Source of the DNA: JAXLXE01 sp046328115
GTDB taxonomy: Bacteria > Chloroflexota > UBA6077 > JACCZL01
Length of the DNA stretch: 64,000 nucleotides
Assembly (NCBI GenBank): GCA_046328115.1
Contig: JAXLXE010000003.1
Coordinates: 496,001 to 560,000, forward strand
Direction: 5' to 3'
Made by a program: the position numbers and the translations under genes. The notes under the pieces were generated by a model that worked only from the letters and a program-made list of their open reading frames with translations, had not been told where the DNA came from and did not search any database. Each line of letters begins with the position of its first letter. Position 1 is the stretch's first letter. Shown piece by piece: positions 10,313-18,477 of the stretch.

Positions 10313-12240
10313 TGATTCTTTCTGAAAACTGGTTCTCCCGCAGTTCTCGTGGCGCGCCGGCCAGTCCGGCCTGATCCGAGCGGCCGATCTCGCGCGTGGA
10401 GTCTGTCGGCCAGGATGTGTGACGCGCTCGTGATGTTCCGTGACGGATTCGTGACCCGGTAGCGGCAGAGGCTTTGCAGGCGACCGCTTCGTGCGCGAGG
10501 TGCCGGCCATGCCTGACCTGGTCCCGATGGTGTTGATTCGGTGTATCCGCCTGGTCGACGAGCAGGTGCTGCTCGACGCCGAAGGCAGCGCCTCCACGGC
10601 AAACTGCCCGAGTTGCGGAACCGTCAGTGCTCGCGTGCACGGCCGCTATCAGCGTCGGCCGGTCGATCTGCCCTGGCGCGGCCGGTCCGTCCAGTTGCTC
10701 TTGACCGCGCGCCGCTTCCGCTGTGAGGCCGTAACGTGTGCGCGCAAGACGTTCGCCGAACGCTTCGACGGCCTGGTCGCGCAACACGCCCGCCGCACCG
10801 TGGGCGCCACCCAGACCCTGGTCGAGCTGGCCGCGATGCTGGGCGGAGAGGCCGGGGCGCGGCTGGCCGCGACGGTCGGCTTGCCGGTCAGCGCGGATAC
10901 CCTGTTGCGCAGCCTCAAGCGCGAGCCGCGTGTCTGCCCCACCCCGCGGGTGTTGGGCATCGACGATTTCGCGTTTCGGCGCGGTCACCACTACGGGACC
11001 ATCCTGATTGATCTGGAAACCCACCGCCCGGTTGACCTGTTGGCTGACCGTTTGGCGGACACGCTGGCGGCGTGGCTACGCGAGCATCCCGGGGTCGAGG
11101 TTATCGCCAGCGACCGCTCCGGGGCGTACGCTGAGGGCGCTCGGGCTGGGGCACCCGAGGCGATCCAGGTGGCCGATCGCTTCCACCTGCTCATGAACGC
11201 GACCGGAGCGTTCGACGAGGTGTTGCGGAGCCACCGTCGCCGCGTGGAGTACACCGCGTCACCGGACCCACCCGACGCCGTTGAGCCCGCGGTCCCGAGC
11301 CCGGCGGCCTACCCATCAAGTAAGACGGCAAGCAGAGCGGCGCAGCGGCAACTGGAGCGCCAGGCCCGCCGGAGCGCCCACTGGGAAGAGGTGCACCGCC
11401 GCGGTGCCGAGGGCCAGAGCATCCAGCACATCGCCGGAGCCCTGGGGATGAACCGTGGAACCGTCCGTCGCCTGCTGGCGGCGCCGCTTCCGCCAGTACC
11501 AGCGCCACGGCCGCGCCCGGGCGGGCTGCGATCACCCACGCTGCAACCGTTCGTGAGCTACCCGCAGGACCGCTGGCAAGACGGCTGCCACAACGTCCGC
11601 CAGCTCTGTCGCGAGATCACCGCCCAGGGGTACCAGGGTAGCTACTCGTTGCTGGAACAATCACTACGGCCCTGGCGACCGCCCCGCGTGGCACGCTCGA
11701 GTGCGAAACGCCGATCGGTGAGTGTGCGCTCGTTGTGCCGACGGCCCCGCGAATCGCTGTCGGAGACCGATCGAAAGACGCTCGAACAGGCGCTGGCGGA
11801 GGTTCCGGAGCTTGCCCGTGGTTACCAGCTCAAGATCAGCTTCGGCACGATCATCGCGCAACGAGACGTGAGCGCATTGGAGTCGTGGGTGCAGGAAGCG
11901 CACACCAGTGGCCTGACGCCCTTCATGACGCTCGCCAACGGGCTGCGGGCCGACTGGGCAGCCGTGACCGCCGCGCTCACGCTCCCCTGGTCGACCGGCC
12001 CGGTCGAAGGCCATGTGCATCGGCTGAAACTCATCAAGCGGCAGGGCTACGGTCGAGCGAAACTCGATCTGCTCCGCCGCCGCGTTCTGGCCAGCTAACC
12101 TACCGGCCCACAACACCCAAAAACAGCGCGGGATGAGTCACCGCCGCTCTCCTCAGCGTGCCCCAGCCACAAGGGGCAGAATCGGAACATCCGTACTTCA
12201 CAGAAAGTGCGGGAGAACCACTTTTCACGCGGAATCGACA
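10313..12240 (+). mobile_element. ISL3-type element bounded by IS21-like outer ends
   Basis: The transposase gene is flanked by an inverted repeat with core GGTTCTCCCGCA, at 10331-10342 on the left and as its complement at 12208-12219 on the right. Outside this core the sequence matches the outer ends of the neighbouring IS21-type element: the left 19 bases TGATTCTTTCTGAAAACTG (10313-10331) are identical, and the right ends share at least 20 bases ending in GGAATCGACA. No target duplication is visible around either the inner (10331-12219) or outer (10313-12240) limits. Base 12241 is exactly where direct repeat copy 2 begins. Confidence 0.8.
10509..12098 (+). CDS. ISL3-family transposase
   Basis: The intact protein is 529 residues from the ATG at 10509; a GTG at 10491 would add six. 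It has the ISL3 layout: an N-terminal zinc-ribbon-like region (CPSCGT, then a further Cys pair), a DDE catalytic core with Asp in LGIDDFAF, Asp in IASDRSGAY and Glu in GPVEGHVHRLKLIKRQGYGR, and an inserted helix-turn-helix (IQHIAGALGMNRGTVRRLL). Unlike the adjacent IS21 genes it has no frameshift, so this element may still be active or is a recent arrival. Confidence 0.92.
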   Translation: MPDLVPMVLIRCIRLVDEQVLLDAEGSASTANCPSCGTVSARVHGRYQRRPVDLPWRGRSVQLLLTARRFRCEAVTCARKTFAERFDGLVAQHARRTVGATQTLVELAAMLGGEAGARLAATVGLPVSADTLLRSLKREPRVCPTPRVLGIDDFAFRRGHHYGTILIDLETHRPVDLLADRLADTLAAWLREHPGVEVIASDRSGAYAEGARAGAPEAIQVADRFHLLMNATGAFDEVLRSHRRRVEYTASPDPPDAVEPAVPSPAAYPSSKTASRAAQRQLERQARRSAHWEEVHRRGAEGQSIQHIAGALGMNRGTVRRLLAAPLPPVPAPRPRPGGLRSPTLQPFVSYPQDRWQDGCHNVRQLCREITAQGYQGSYSLLEQSLRPWRPPRVARSSAKRRSVSVRSLCRRPRESLSETDRKTLEQALAEVPELARGYQLKISFGTIIAQRDVSALESWVQEAHTSGLTPFMTLANGLRADWAAVTAALTLPWSTGPVEGHVHRLKLIKRQGYGRAKLDLLRRRVLAS

Positions 12241-12334
12241 TGCGCACTCCGCACCGCCCACACCGTGCGTCTAATGCCGCACCCGTGAGCGGGCCACTCG
12301 GCAACCCTGTCGATTCGTATCTACTCACGTCGCC
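12241..12334 (+). repeat. Direct repeat copy 2 (94 bp)
   Basis: This is the uninterrupted copy of the repeat found at 7578-7663 plus 10178-10185. It differs at two positions over the first 86 bases. It abuts the right end of the ISL3-type element without a spare base, so the two copies now bracket most of the IS cluster. Confidence 0.85.
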
Positions 12335-12421
12335 GCTGATATGGAATGACCTTGTCAAGTACGGTGACGATCGCGCCGATTCGACACGTGTGGGTTTAGG
12401 TTTCGAACGGTCCGCTCCCTT

Positions 12422-12449
12422 TCCGCCGTGCTCGTCGTTTCAGCGTCTG
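12422..12449 (+). repeat. 28-bp direct repeat, copy A
   Basis: It shares 26 of 28 bases with 12643-12670. The common part includes GCTCGTCGTTTCAGC. Start-to-start distance is 221 bp. Both copies lie in the noncoding flank of the IS110-type transposase gene. Confidence 0.8.
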
Positions 12450-12642
12450 GCTTGCCGGCTCGGACGAGCGCGGCGGAGCCGCAGGCCATCTCGATGATCG
12501 CTCACCCTGATCTTCCCGGGTCTGGGCTCGGTCAGACCGGGCCACCGCACAAGAGGGAGTCGATGGGAGCTGGCTCAATCTACAGGCGCGTGTTCGAAAC
12601 GCATAGGGGCGACCGAGGGTTCTCCCCATCGTGCCGTGCACA

Positions 12643-12670
12643 GTCCGCCGCGCTCGTCGTTTCAGCATCT
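12643..12670 (+). repeat. 28-bp direct repeat, copy B
   Basis: Second copy of the repeat at 12422-12449, 53 bases downstream of the stop codon of the IS110-type transposase on the opposite strand. It may mark an element end or an internal feature of the guide RNA region. Confidence 0.8.
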
Positions 12671-12722
12671 GTTGGTCTTTTGGTCCGGTGCCGCTGGCTC
12701 GTAGCCGGCCGCGGGGTCGTGG

Positions 12723-13868
12723 CTACGCCACCTGCTGCTGAGGCACCGTCGGGGCCTCCGTGACGCCACGACTCGGAACCTGCTGGCCGATGGCCCACAC
12801 GAAGCCCAGCAACTCGCGCGCGACGGCCATCGCGACCAGTTGTGAGGGTTTCCCGCGCGCGAGCAGGCGCCCGAACCGTCTGCTCAGCCGCGCATCCGCT
12901 CGCTCCGCGATGGCCGCGACCTCGGTGGGTTGTCGCCGCCGGCTCCGGTGCGCCCGCGCGCGTGTCCCGGGCGGGCGTCGCTGGTGCCACGCGCTCTCCA
13001 CGATCACCCACCGCACATGGTGATTGCCGGCTTTGGTCACCCCTCCCCGCAGGACCCGCTTGCCACTTGAGTGTTCCCGCGGTCCTAAGCCCACGTACCC
13101 CATCAAGTGCCGCGGCGTCGGAAAACGCGGCGGGTCGCCAAGCTCCGCGACCAGGGTGATGGCGGTCAGGGTGCCGATGCCGTGCAGGCAGCAGAGTGCC
13201 TGGATGATTGGGGCGTGAGGATGGTGTTGGGCGAGCTCAGCGAGCCGATTGTCGAGTCGAGCCAGTCGTGCTTCGGCATCGGCGAGTTGCTCGAGCAGCT
13301 CGTTGAGTACTTCTTGGAGCAGGGAATGCTCGAAGCGGAGCGCGGCCAGCCCGGCGCGGTAGCGGGCGCTCCACGACCGCACACCGTCGGGTGGCTGGCA
13401 GCCATGGCGGAGCAACAATTTGCCGATCCGTTGACAGATCCGCACCCGCTGGCGCTGGATGGACTCGCGCAGTCGCACCAGGCCTCGCAAGGCTTCGTCG
13501 GTGGCGTCTGGTACCCAGACGCCCGTGAGCTGTCCGGACCGGAGCAAGCTGGCGAGCTTCTCGGCATCACGGCGGTCGGTCTTGACACGATCGCCGGGTT
13601 TGGTGGGGATCAACGATGGCGCAACAACCATGCAGCGGACGCCCAGTTTGGCCAGATGGCGCTGCAGGGTGTAGCCGGTGGGGCCGGCCTCGTAGCAGCA
13701 GGACAACTGGTCGACCGGGCCGAGGGACCGAATCAAGCGCGTGACCGCGCGCTCGTCGTTAGCGATGGTCCCCCAGGAGCGAGGTGGGCCATCGCCCGCA
13801 GGGGCAATCGCGACGGCAATGGTGTCCTTGTGCACATCGAGACCGACGAAGCGACTATGCTGTTCCAT
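12723..13868 (-). CDS. IS110-family transposase
   Basis: The 381-residue product has the N-terminal DEDD/RuvC-like domain of IS110 transposases (GLDVHKDTIAVAIAP at about residues 8-22, then KTDRRDAEKLASLL) and the C-terminal Transposase_20 domain (LCCLHGIGTLTAITLVAELG, then LMGYVGLGPREHSSG). The start at 13868 gives MEQHSRFVG and is preceded by GAGAGGAGT at good spacing; an upstream in-frame ATG at 13949 has no such site. IS110 enzymes recombine DNA with the help of an element-encoded bridge RNA. The frame is intact. It lies between the ISL3-type element and the CSLREX protein gene. Confidence 0.93.
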   Translation of the reverse strand: MEQHSRFVGLDVHKDTIAVAIAPAGDGPPRSWGTIANDERAVTRLIRSLGPVDQLSCCYEAGPTGYTLQRHLAKLGVRCMVVAPSLIPTKPGDRVKTDRRDAEKLASLLRSGQLTGVWVPDATDEALRGLVRLRESIQRQRVRICQRIGKLLLRHGCQPPDGVRSWSARYRAGLAALRFEHSLLQEVLNELLEQLADAEARLARLDNRLAELAQHHPHAPIIQALCCLHGIGTLTAITLVAELGDPPRFPTPRHLMGYVGLGPREHSSGKRVLRGGVTKAGNHHVRWVIVESAWHQRRPPGTRARAHRSRRRQPTEVAAIAERADARLSRRFGRLLARGKPSQLVAMAVARELLGFVWAIGQQVPSRGVTEAPTVPQQQVA

Positions 13869-13997
13869 GACCGACTCCTCTCGTGTGACGCGTGGTCCGC
13901 AAACCCAGGGTAGCCTAGCTACTCGGTCCGCGGGACGCGAGTCGGTCATTCCATCCTATCTACCTGGTGCGGGTTTCGGAGGCTGGGGCTATGCGTG

Positions 13998-16211
13998 CTA
14001 TTTGGCTTCGACGGCGCCAATGTCGCAGGTGTTCTTGCCGTCGGCGAAGCGGGCGACGCCGCGCTGGTCGGTGGGGCGGCAGCTTCCTGGGGCGGCTTTG
14101 CCGATGGCGGCGCTGCCGGGGCCCAGGTCGTGCGTCATTGTGACGCCGCCGTGGAATGCGAGCGAGCTGAGCTTGGGGTCGCCAACGGTGAAGCTGGGGC
14201 CGCACTGCGGCTGGGTGCCCGCGGTGCCGTTCTGGAGGTTGCTGCGGCTGAACCGATTGTCGATCGGCCCGTTGCAGTTCCCGCCGGCGGCCTGGTTCGC
14301 CACGATGGTGTTCTCCAGGATCACCAGTTGGCCGTCGCCCTCCGTGGAGATCCCGCCGCCGCCGCCAGCCCGGTTGTTGGTGATGGTGACGTTGGCCACG
14401 CGGAAGTCGCCGGCGGGGCCCACGTACACGCCGCCGCCCGCGTCAGTGGCGGAGTTGCCGCTGATGGTGGTGTTGAACGCGCGCACCACGCCGTTGGCGA
14501 AGATACCGCCGCCCTTGTCTGAGGCGTTGTTCTGGGTCAGCGTGACGCCGGTCAGGATGGCCTGGCCTTCGGGGTTGACGAGGATGCCGCCCCCCAGCGC
14601 GGTGTTGCCGCCGGCGACGGTGAGGTTGGTGAGATTGAGCTTGCCGCCGGCCTGGACCTCGAACACCCGCTGCGGCGCGGTCTGGACGATGGCGGCGGGG
14701 CCGCTGGCGGAGGGCATGATGGTGATCTCGCCGGTGACGTCGAGATCTCCGGCCAGGCCCGCGTCGTCGCTGCCGGTGAGCGTGAGCCGATAGTTTTCTG
14801 AGGCGGCCAGGACGATGGTGGCGGTGCCGGCGCGGTTGGCGGCCTGGACGGCGGCGCGCAGGGTGCAGGGGTTGCCGGGCGCGGTGGATCGGCAGGTGGC
14901 GCTGTTGGCATCAGCGCTGGGCGCGTCTACGGTGGTGGAGACGGTGAAGACGGTGCCGGTGGGCCCGGTTGGGGCCGGCTGGGAGGGCGGCGGCGGGGGT
15001 GGCTGGGGGACCGGGTTTGCCGCCGGGGGTGGAGCTCCGGCGATGCCGGTCGCCTCGTAGGCGCCGATGTCGCAGCGGTCGGCGGGGGTGCGGGGCCTGG
15101 CTACGCCGCGCTGGTCGGTGACCGCGCACAGGTCGTTCTCGCCGGCGTTGATAGCGGCGGAACCCGGCAGGAGGGCGCGCGTAAGGGTCCCGCCGCCATT
15201 GTCGGCCAGCGGCGCGAGCTTTGGATCACCTACGGCAAAGCTGCTGCCGCAGCTTGTCCCGCCGTCCTGCAGGTTGTTGGAGCCTGCCACCGTACCGAAT
15301 TGCGTGTCGCAGTTCTCGCCGCCTTCCTGGGTGGCGACGATGGAGTTGGTGAGCGCCAGGGTGCCGTCGCCCGGCTGGAAGGCGATGCCGCCGCCCACCC
15401 CCTGGGCCGCGTTGTTGGTGATGGTGGCGTTGTTGAGCGAGGCTGTCCCGCGGAAGATGAACAGCCCGGCGCCATGGCGGTACGAGTTGTTCTGGTGCAG
15501 CGTGACGTTCTCCCCCCTGAGGGTTCCCATGTTGAAGATGCCGGCGCCGAGAATCGCCAGGCTAAACCGGATGGTGACGTTGTTGAGCGTCATGTCGCCG
15601 ACGTTGGCGATGCCACCGCCGCCGGCCTTGCCCTCCGCGAACGTTATGAGGACGTTAGTCAGGACGGCCGTGCCCCGATTCAGCACACCCCCGCCGTCCG
15701 CGGCCTTGCCGCGCACGATCTCGACATCGGTGATCCGAGCAGTGGTGCCCTCGTCAACGGCGATGATGCCGCCGCCGCGCTCTCCCTCAACGTCGTCGGG
15801 GACTGTGCCGTTCTCCAGCGCGAGGCCGCTCAGGCGTAGCTCGGTGGGGCGGCCGTCCGCGCTCATGACGCGCAGCACGCGGCTTCGGTAGTCCGCGGAG
15901 ATCCGCAGATCCGCGCGGCCGGGGCCCTTGATCTCCACATCTTTGCCGACGGCAAGCTCGTAGCCGTTGAGGCGAATGGTCCCCTTGACGCTGGGGGCGA
16001 AGGTGATGGTGGCGCCCGATGGGGCCGCGGCGATGGCCTGCCGAAGCGAGCAGCCCCCGCCAGGGTTGCAGAATCCGCCTTCTGGGTCATCGAGCTGGTC
16101 GACCACGAGCGGGTCGGCGCTGGCAACGGTCGCGCCCGTGAACGCTAGCAGGACACCCGCGAAAACGGCGATCACGTACGCCGCGATTGACCGTTTCACC
16201 TGTCGTTCCAT
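13998..16211 (-). CDS. Secreted CSLREX / right-handed beta-helix protein
   Basis: The 737-residue protein starts MERQVKRSIAAYV with a classical signal peptide ending near ATVASA. It contains two similar halves. Each opens with a CSLREX-type motif (CNPGGGCSLRQAIAAA, later NPCTLRAAVQAANRAGT), continues as a parallel beta helix with many short Asn/Gly/Thr turns (GGGIANVGDMTLNNVTI), and closes with a QRGVARPRTP...CDIGAYE-type end. A Pro-rich linker joins the halves. Such proteins are exported and cell-surface or extracellular, probably binding or cleaving polysaccharide; no catalytic residue can be assigned. The ATG at 16211 follows AGGGGGCAGC; an upstream ATG at 16343 would put extra sequence before the signal peptide. 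Confidence 0.82.
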   Translation of the reverse strand: MERQVKRSIAAYVIAVFAGVLLAFTGATVASADPLVVDQLDDPEGGFCNPGGGCSLRQAIAAAPSGATITFAPSVKGTIRLNGYELAVGKDVEIKGPGRADLRISADYRSRVLRVMSADGRPTELRLSGLALENGTVPDDVEGERGGGIIAVDEGTTARITDVEIVRGKAADGGGVLNRGTAVLTNVLITFAEGKAGGGGIANVGDMTLNNVTIRFSLAILGAGIFNMGTLRGENVTLHQNNSYRHGAGLFIFRGTASLNNATITNNAAQGVGGGIAFQPGDGTLALTNSIVATQEGGENCDTQFGTVAGSNNLQDGGTSCGSSFAVGDPKLAPLADNGGGTLTRALLPGSAAINAGENDLCAVTDQRGVARPRTPADRCDIGAYEATGIAGAPPPAANPVPQPPPPPPSQPAPTGPTGTVFTVSTTVDAPSADANSATCRSTAPGNPCTLRAAVQAANRAGTATIVLAASENYRLTLTGSDDAGLAGDLDVTGEITIMPSASGPAAIVQTAPQRVFEVQAGGKLNLTNLTVAGGNTALGGGILVNPEGQAILTGVTLTQNNASDKGGGIFANGVVRAFNTTISGNSATDAGGGVYVGPAGDFRVANVTITNNRAGGGGGISTEGDGQLVILENTIVANQAAGGNCNGPIDNRFSRSNLQNGTAGTQPQCGPSFTVGDPKLSSLAFHGGVTMTHDLGPGSAAIGKAAPGSCRPTDQRGVARFADGKNTCDIGAVEAK

Positions 16212-16443
16212 CGTGCTGCCCCCTGGCCGTGTTTCTTCGGACATTGGTGTGGTTGCGTAGTTGCGATTCCGCAGCACTTCTGCGCGGCGGGAGTCTAGCA
16301 TACACACGGCTGCCGCACTCGGGAATGGGAGGGCCGAGTTCACGCCCGGCGCCGGCGGAGGGACCTCTTGGGGTCAGGGCAGGTGAGCGCGGATCGAGGG
16401 TGGGCCAGGCGTCATGCGGGCGGATGAGTGTAGTTGAACGCGG

Positions 16444-17493
16444 CTACGGCTGGGACTGGGCAGCGTGGATCCAGCCGAATTTGGCCAGTGTGTCGAGTGC
16501 AATCGTGACCTGGCGTCGTGAGAATCGCTGCTTGCGGTCATTCCATGCGTGGGTGCCAGCCAGGGCAGCGTCTGGAGTCGTACCGCCCTCGTTGGTTGCA
16601 ACCCAGTGGACCGTTGCCAGCAATTCCAAACCGGACGGTGACTCGAATCCCTCGACCAACTCGCTCACTCGTTCCAGGCGCGATCGAGACTCCGGTTCGT
16701 CAGCGAGGAACGCGCGAGCAGCAGCGTCGGCTCCGGGGACGATGTGCAGCTCCTTGGTGGGCTCGTCGCCTCCGTCGAGATAGCCGTAAACCAGGTGGCC
16801 TTCGACCCGCGTAAGAACGTGTCGCAGATTCTCAGCGTACGGCCCGTACGGTCCCTTGACAAAGTTCAGCCGTAACGGCTCACCGGCCGCCTGCATGAAG
16901 TACATCAATTTGTGCACTTCGAGGAGGGAGACGAACGGATCGAGCAGCCCGGCTAGGTATCGTTCCATTAAGGTCACGAGGGCTGCCCGTCCGGCCGTCA
17001 TCGCTGGTGCGTCTGTGCTTCGGTTGACGGCAGTGGGGGAGCCACTAGGTTCGAACACCAACACTTCAACGTCCGGCATTGCCGCCAGCGACTCAGCGAT
17101 CCGCGAGCGAACGAGGGCCCAATCTAGGCCACCGAGCCCACTGCCTAAGGGGGGGACGGCGATCGAGGTAATGCGGAGTTCGCGCATTGTGCGAACGAGG
17201 TCGCGAAGTCCTTCGTCGATGTGCTCGATCCGGCTCTTTGCTCGCCAATGCACCTTAGTCGGGAAATTGATGATGTATCTGGGGTTATGCAGACTGCCAG
17301 TCTCGAACACGAACATCTTGCCGGGGACAACTCGCTCCGCTTTGCATGCGGCGGCGTAGGCCTTGAAGTTGGCCGGGAAAGCGTTCTTGAACTGCAGGGC
17401 GACTCCACGGCCCATGACTCCGACGCAGTTGACGGTGTTCACGAGTGCGACCGCGTCTGCGTGGAGGATGTCTCCAGATGTAAACGTGATCAT
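16444..17493 (-). CDS. darG: DarG: macrodomain antitoxin (DNA ADP-ribosyl glycohydrolase)
   Basis: Residues 1 to about 155 form a macrodomain with ITFTSGDIL at the start, the ADP-ribose-binding loop GVMGRGVALQFK and the second loop PPLGSGLGGLDW. The C-terminal half (about 180-349) is the helical DarG extension (MERYLAGLLDPFVSLLEVHK, then YGPYAENLRHVL) that binds and inhibits DarT. DarG removes ADP-ribose from thymidine in DNA. The ATG at 17493 lies 15 bases after the darT stop on the same strand. Length and order match known darTG loci, which act in phage defence. Confidence 0.93.
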   Translation of the reverse strand: MITFTSGDILHADAVALVNTVNCVGVMGRGVALQFKNAFPANFKAYAAACKAERVVPGKMFVFETGSLHNPRYIINFPTKVHWRAKSRIEHIDEGLRDLVRTMRELRITSIAVPPLGSGLGGLDWALVRSRIAESLAAMPDVEVLVFEPSGSPTAVNRSTDAPAMTAGRAALVTLMERYLAGLLDPFVSLLEVHKLMYFMQAAGEPLRLNFVKGPYGPYAENLRHVLTRVEGHLVYGYLDGGDEPTKELHIVPGADAAARAFLADEPESRSRLERVSELVEGFESPSGLELLATVHWVATNEGGTTPDAALAGTHAWNDRKQRFSRRQVTIALDTLAKFGWIHAAQSQP

Positions 17494-17508
17494 AGCTGCG
17501 ACCGCCGG

Positions 17509-18165
17509 TCAGTAATACCAATCACGAAGAATTTCAACGCGAGGCCGATGCGATGCGACAGACAATCGGGCGTGCACCTGGTACGCCTGGGCAAGCGAGT
17601 ACACTCCAATTCGGTCAACAAGCTCCCACGGAAACTCGGCCTCCATCAGGAATTCGGCCTGCTTCCCCTCCTTGACCAGTGGATCGCGCCAGTCTGTGGC
17701 GGCGATGGCGGCCCAGTTTAGCGCATCCAGTTCATCGAGGTTGCAGCGATCCTCGAAATGTCGCGAACCGGCACTAGTGAGCGTGAACGCCCATCGCTTC
17801 CCGGCTTCCTCTGCCCACTTCACGGCGGAGAACAGGTCGGCCTCCAGGTGTACGACCGGCCCCTGGCCGCCGCCGTACGTTAGGTCGGGGCTGTTGCCAC
17901 GATAGATGACGAACAGCATCACCGAACGGGGGCACCAGTAGAACGGAACGCACGCGCCGACGCGGAGCCCGGGTCGCGACTCCAACTCGAGCGTGAGGCG
18001 ACGCTCCTTGATGTGGGACATCCCGATCGTGCTACCTGCGGAGCTCCGTTGACTCATCGTCTCATCACAATGCAGCCGCCCATCGCGAATGATCGACTCC
18101 AATCTATCGTAGTGGACGATGTGGTAAATCTTCGGTTGCGCCGGGCGATCGTTAGAGGCCGTTTG
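17509..18165 (-). CDS. darT: DarT: DNA thymidine ADP-ribosyltransferase toxin; start unclear
   Basis: The frame encodes the DarT/DUF4433 fold: the N-terminal strand PKIYHIVHYDRLESIIRDG, the NAD-binding region with an Arg (VPFYWCPRSVMLFVIYRGN), and the catalytic Glu region (KQAEFLMEAEFPWELV). DarT modifies thymidine in single-stranded DNA. The open frame runs back to a stop at 18166-18168, but has no ATG or GTG; the first TTG (18102) lies inside the conserved N-terminus and would remove PKIYHIVHYD. A GTG at 18169 opens one base out of frame and would encode VTNGL before a stop. An indel near 18155, a sequencing error or a rare start (ATT at 18129, ACG at 18162) would explain this. Confidence 0.82.
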   Translation of the reverse strand, partial: QTASNDRPAQPKIYHIVHYDRLESIIRDGRLHCDETMSQRSSAGSTIGMSHIKERRLTLELESRPGLRVGACVPFYWCPRSVMLFVIYRGNSPDLTYGGGQGPVVHLEADLFSAVKWAEEAGKRWAFTLTSAGSRHFEDRCNLDELDALNWAAIAATDWRDPLVKEGKQAEFLMEAEFPWELVDRIGVYSLAQAYQVHARLSVASHRPRVEILRDWYY

Positions 18166-18477
18166 TCACTCCAAGGATTTCGTCAATTGCCACTCGCGTG
18201 GCAGTGCGCTGTCGACGGTCGTCCGCGCAGGCGTGCCATCATTGAAGCGCGGCTGCTGCTCCAGGCCAGTCCCCTCCTCACATAGTAGCCCCCGGAGGGT
18301 CCGCAGCGGAGACTACTACTACGCAATCGGCTGGACACTGTGGGTAGGCACGGCGCCGCGGGCGAAGCTTACGCGGGGGCGGCAGTGTGGCGAGTCGGCG
18401 TCGACGAGGGATGCGCTCCTGACGATGGCAAAATCGGTGGTCCGTCCGCGAGAAGCGACGCGCGTGCGCGGTTGAAT
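18166..18477. other. Intergenic region upstream of darT
   Basis: No gene is supported. The right part lies beyond the stop codon of the nucleoside hydrolase, and the left part should hold the darTG promoter. I saw no convincing palindrome or terminator. Confidence 0.4.

Larger units (their letters stand above)
12335..12722. other. Noncoding region downstream of the IS110 transposase; candidate guide-RNA region
   Basis: No gene is supported. The stretch contains two copies of a 28-bp direct repeat (12422-12449 and 12643-12670). IS110-family elements carry a structured noncoding (bridge) RNA in one of the flanking noncoding ends; this is the longer of the two flanks of the transposase at 12723-13868 and so the better candidate. 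The element ends could not be fixed because IS110 elements lack clear inverted repeats. Confidence 0.4.

Noticed and set aside
10323..12227. 8-bp target duplication of the ISL3-type element
   Set aside because: The 8 bases outside the inner inverted repeat (TGAAAACT and ACTTTTCA) are near inverse complements, not a direct repeat, so they are part of the shared ends.
12390..12600. tRNA-like TTCGAA segments
   Set aside because: No cloverleaf or acceptor stem could be formed around them.
13107..13913. 268-codon plus-strand frame opposite the IS110 transposase
   Set aside because: It mirrors a clear IS110 transposase; its composition is that of antisense sequence.
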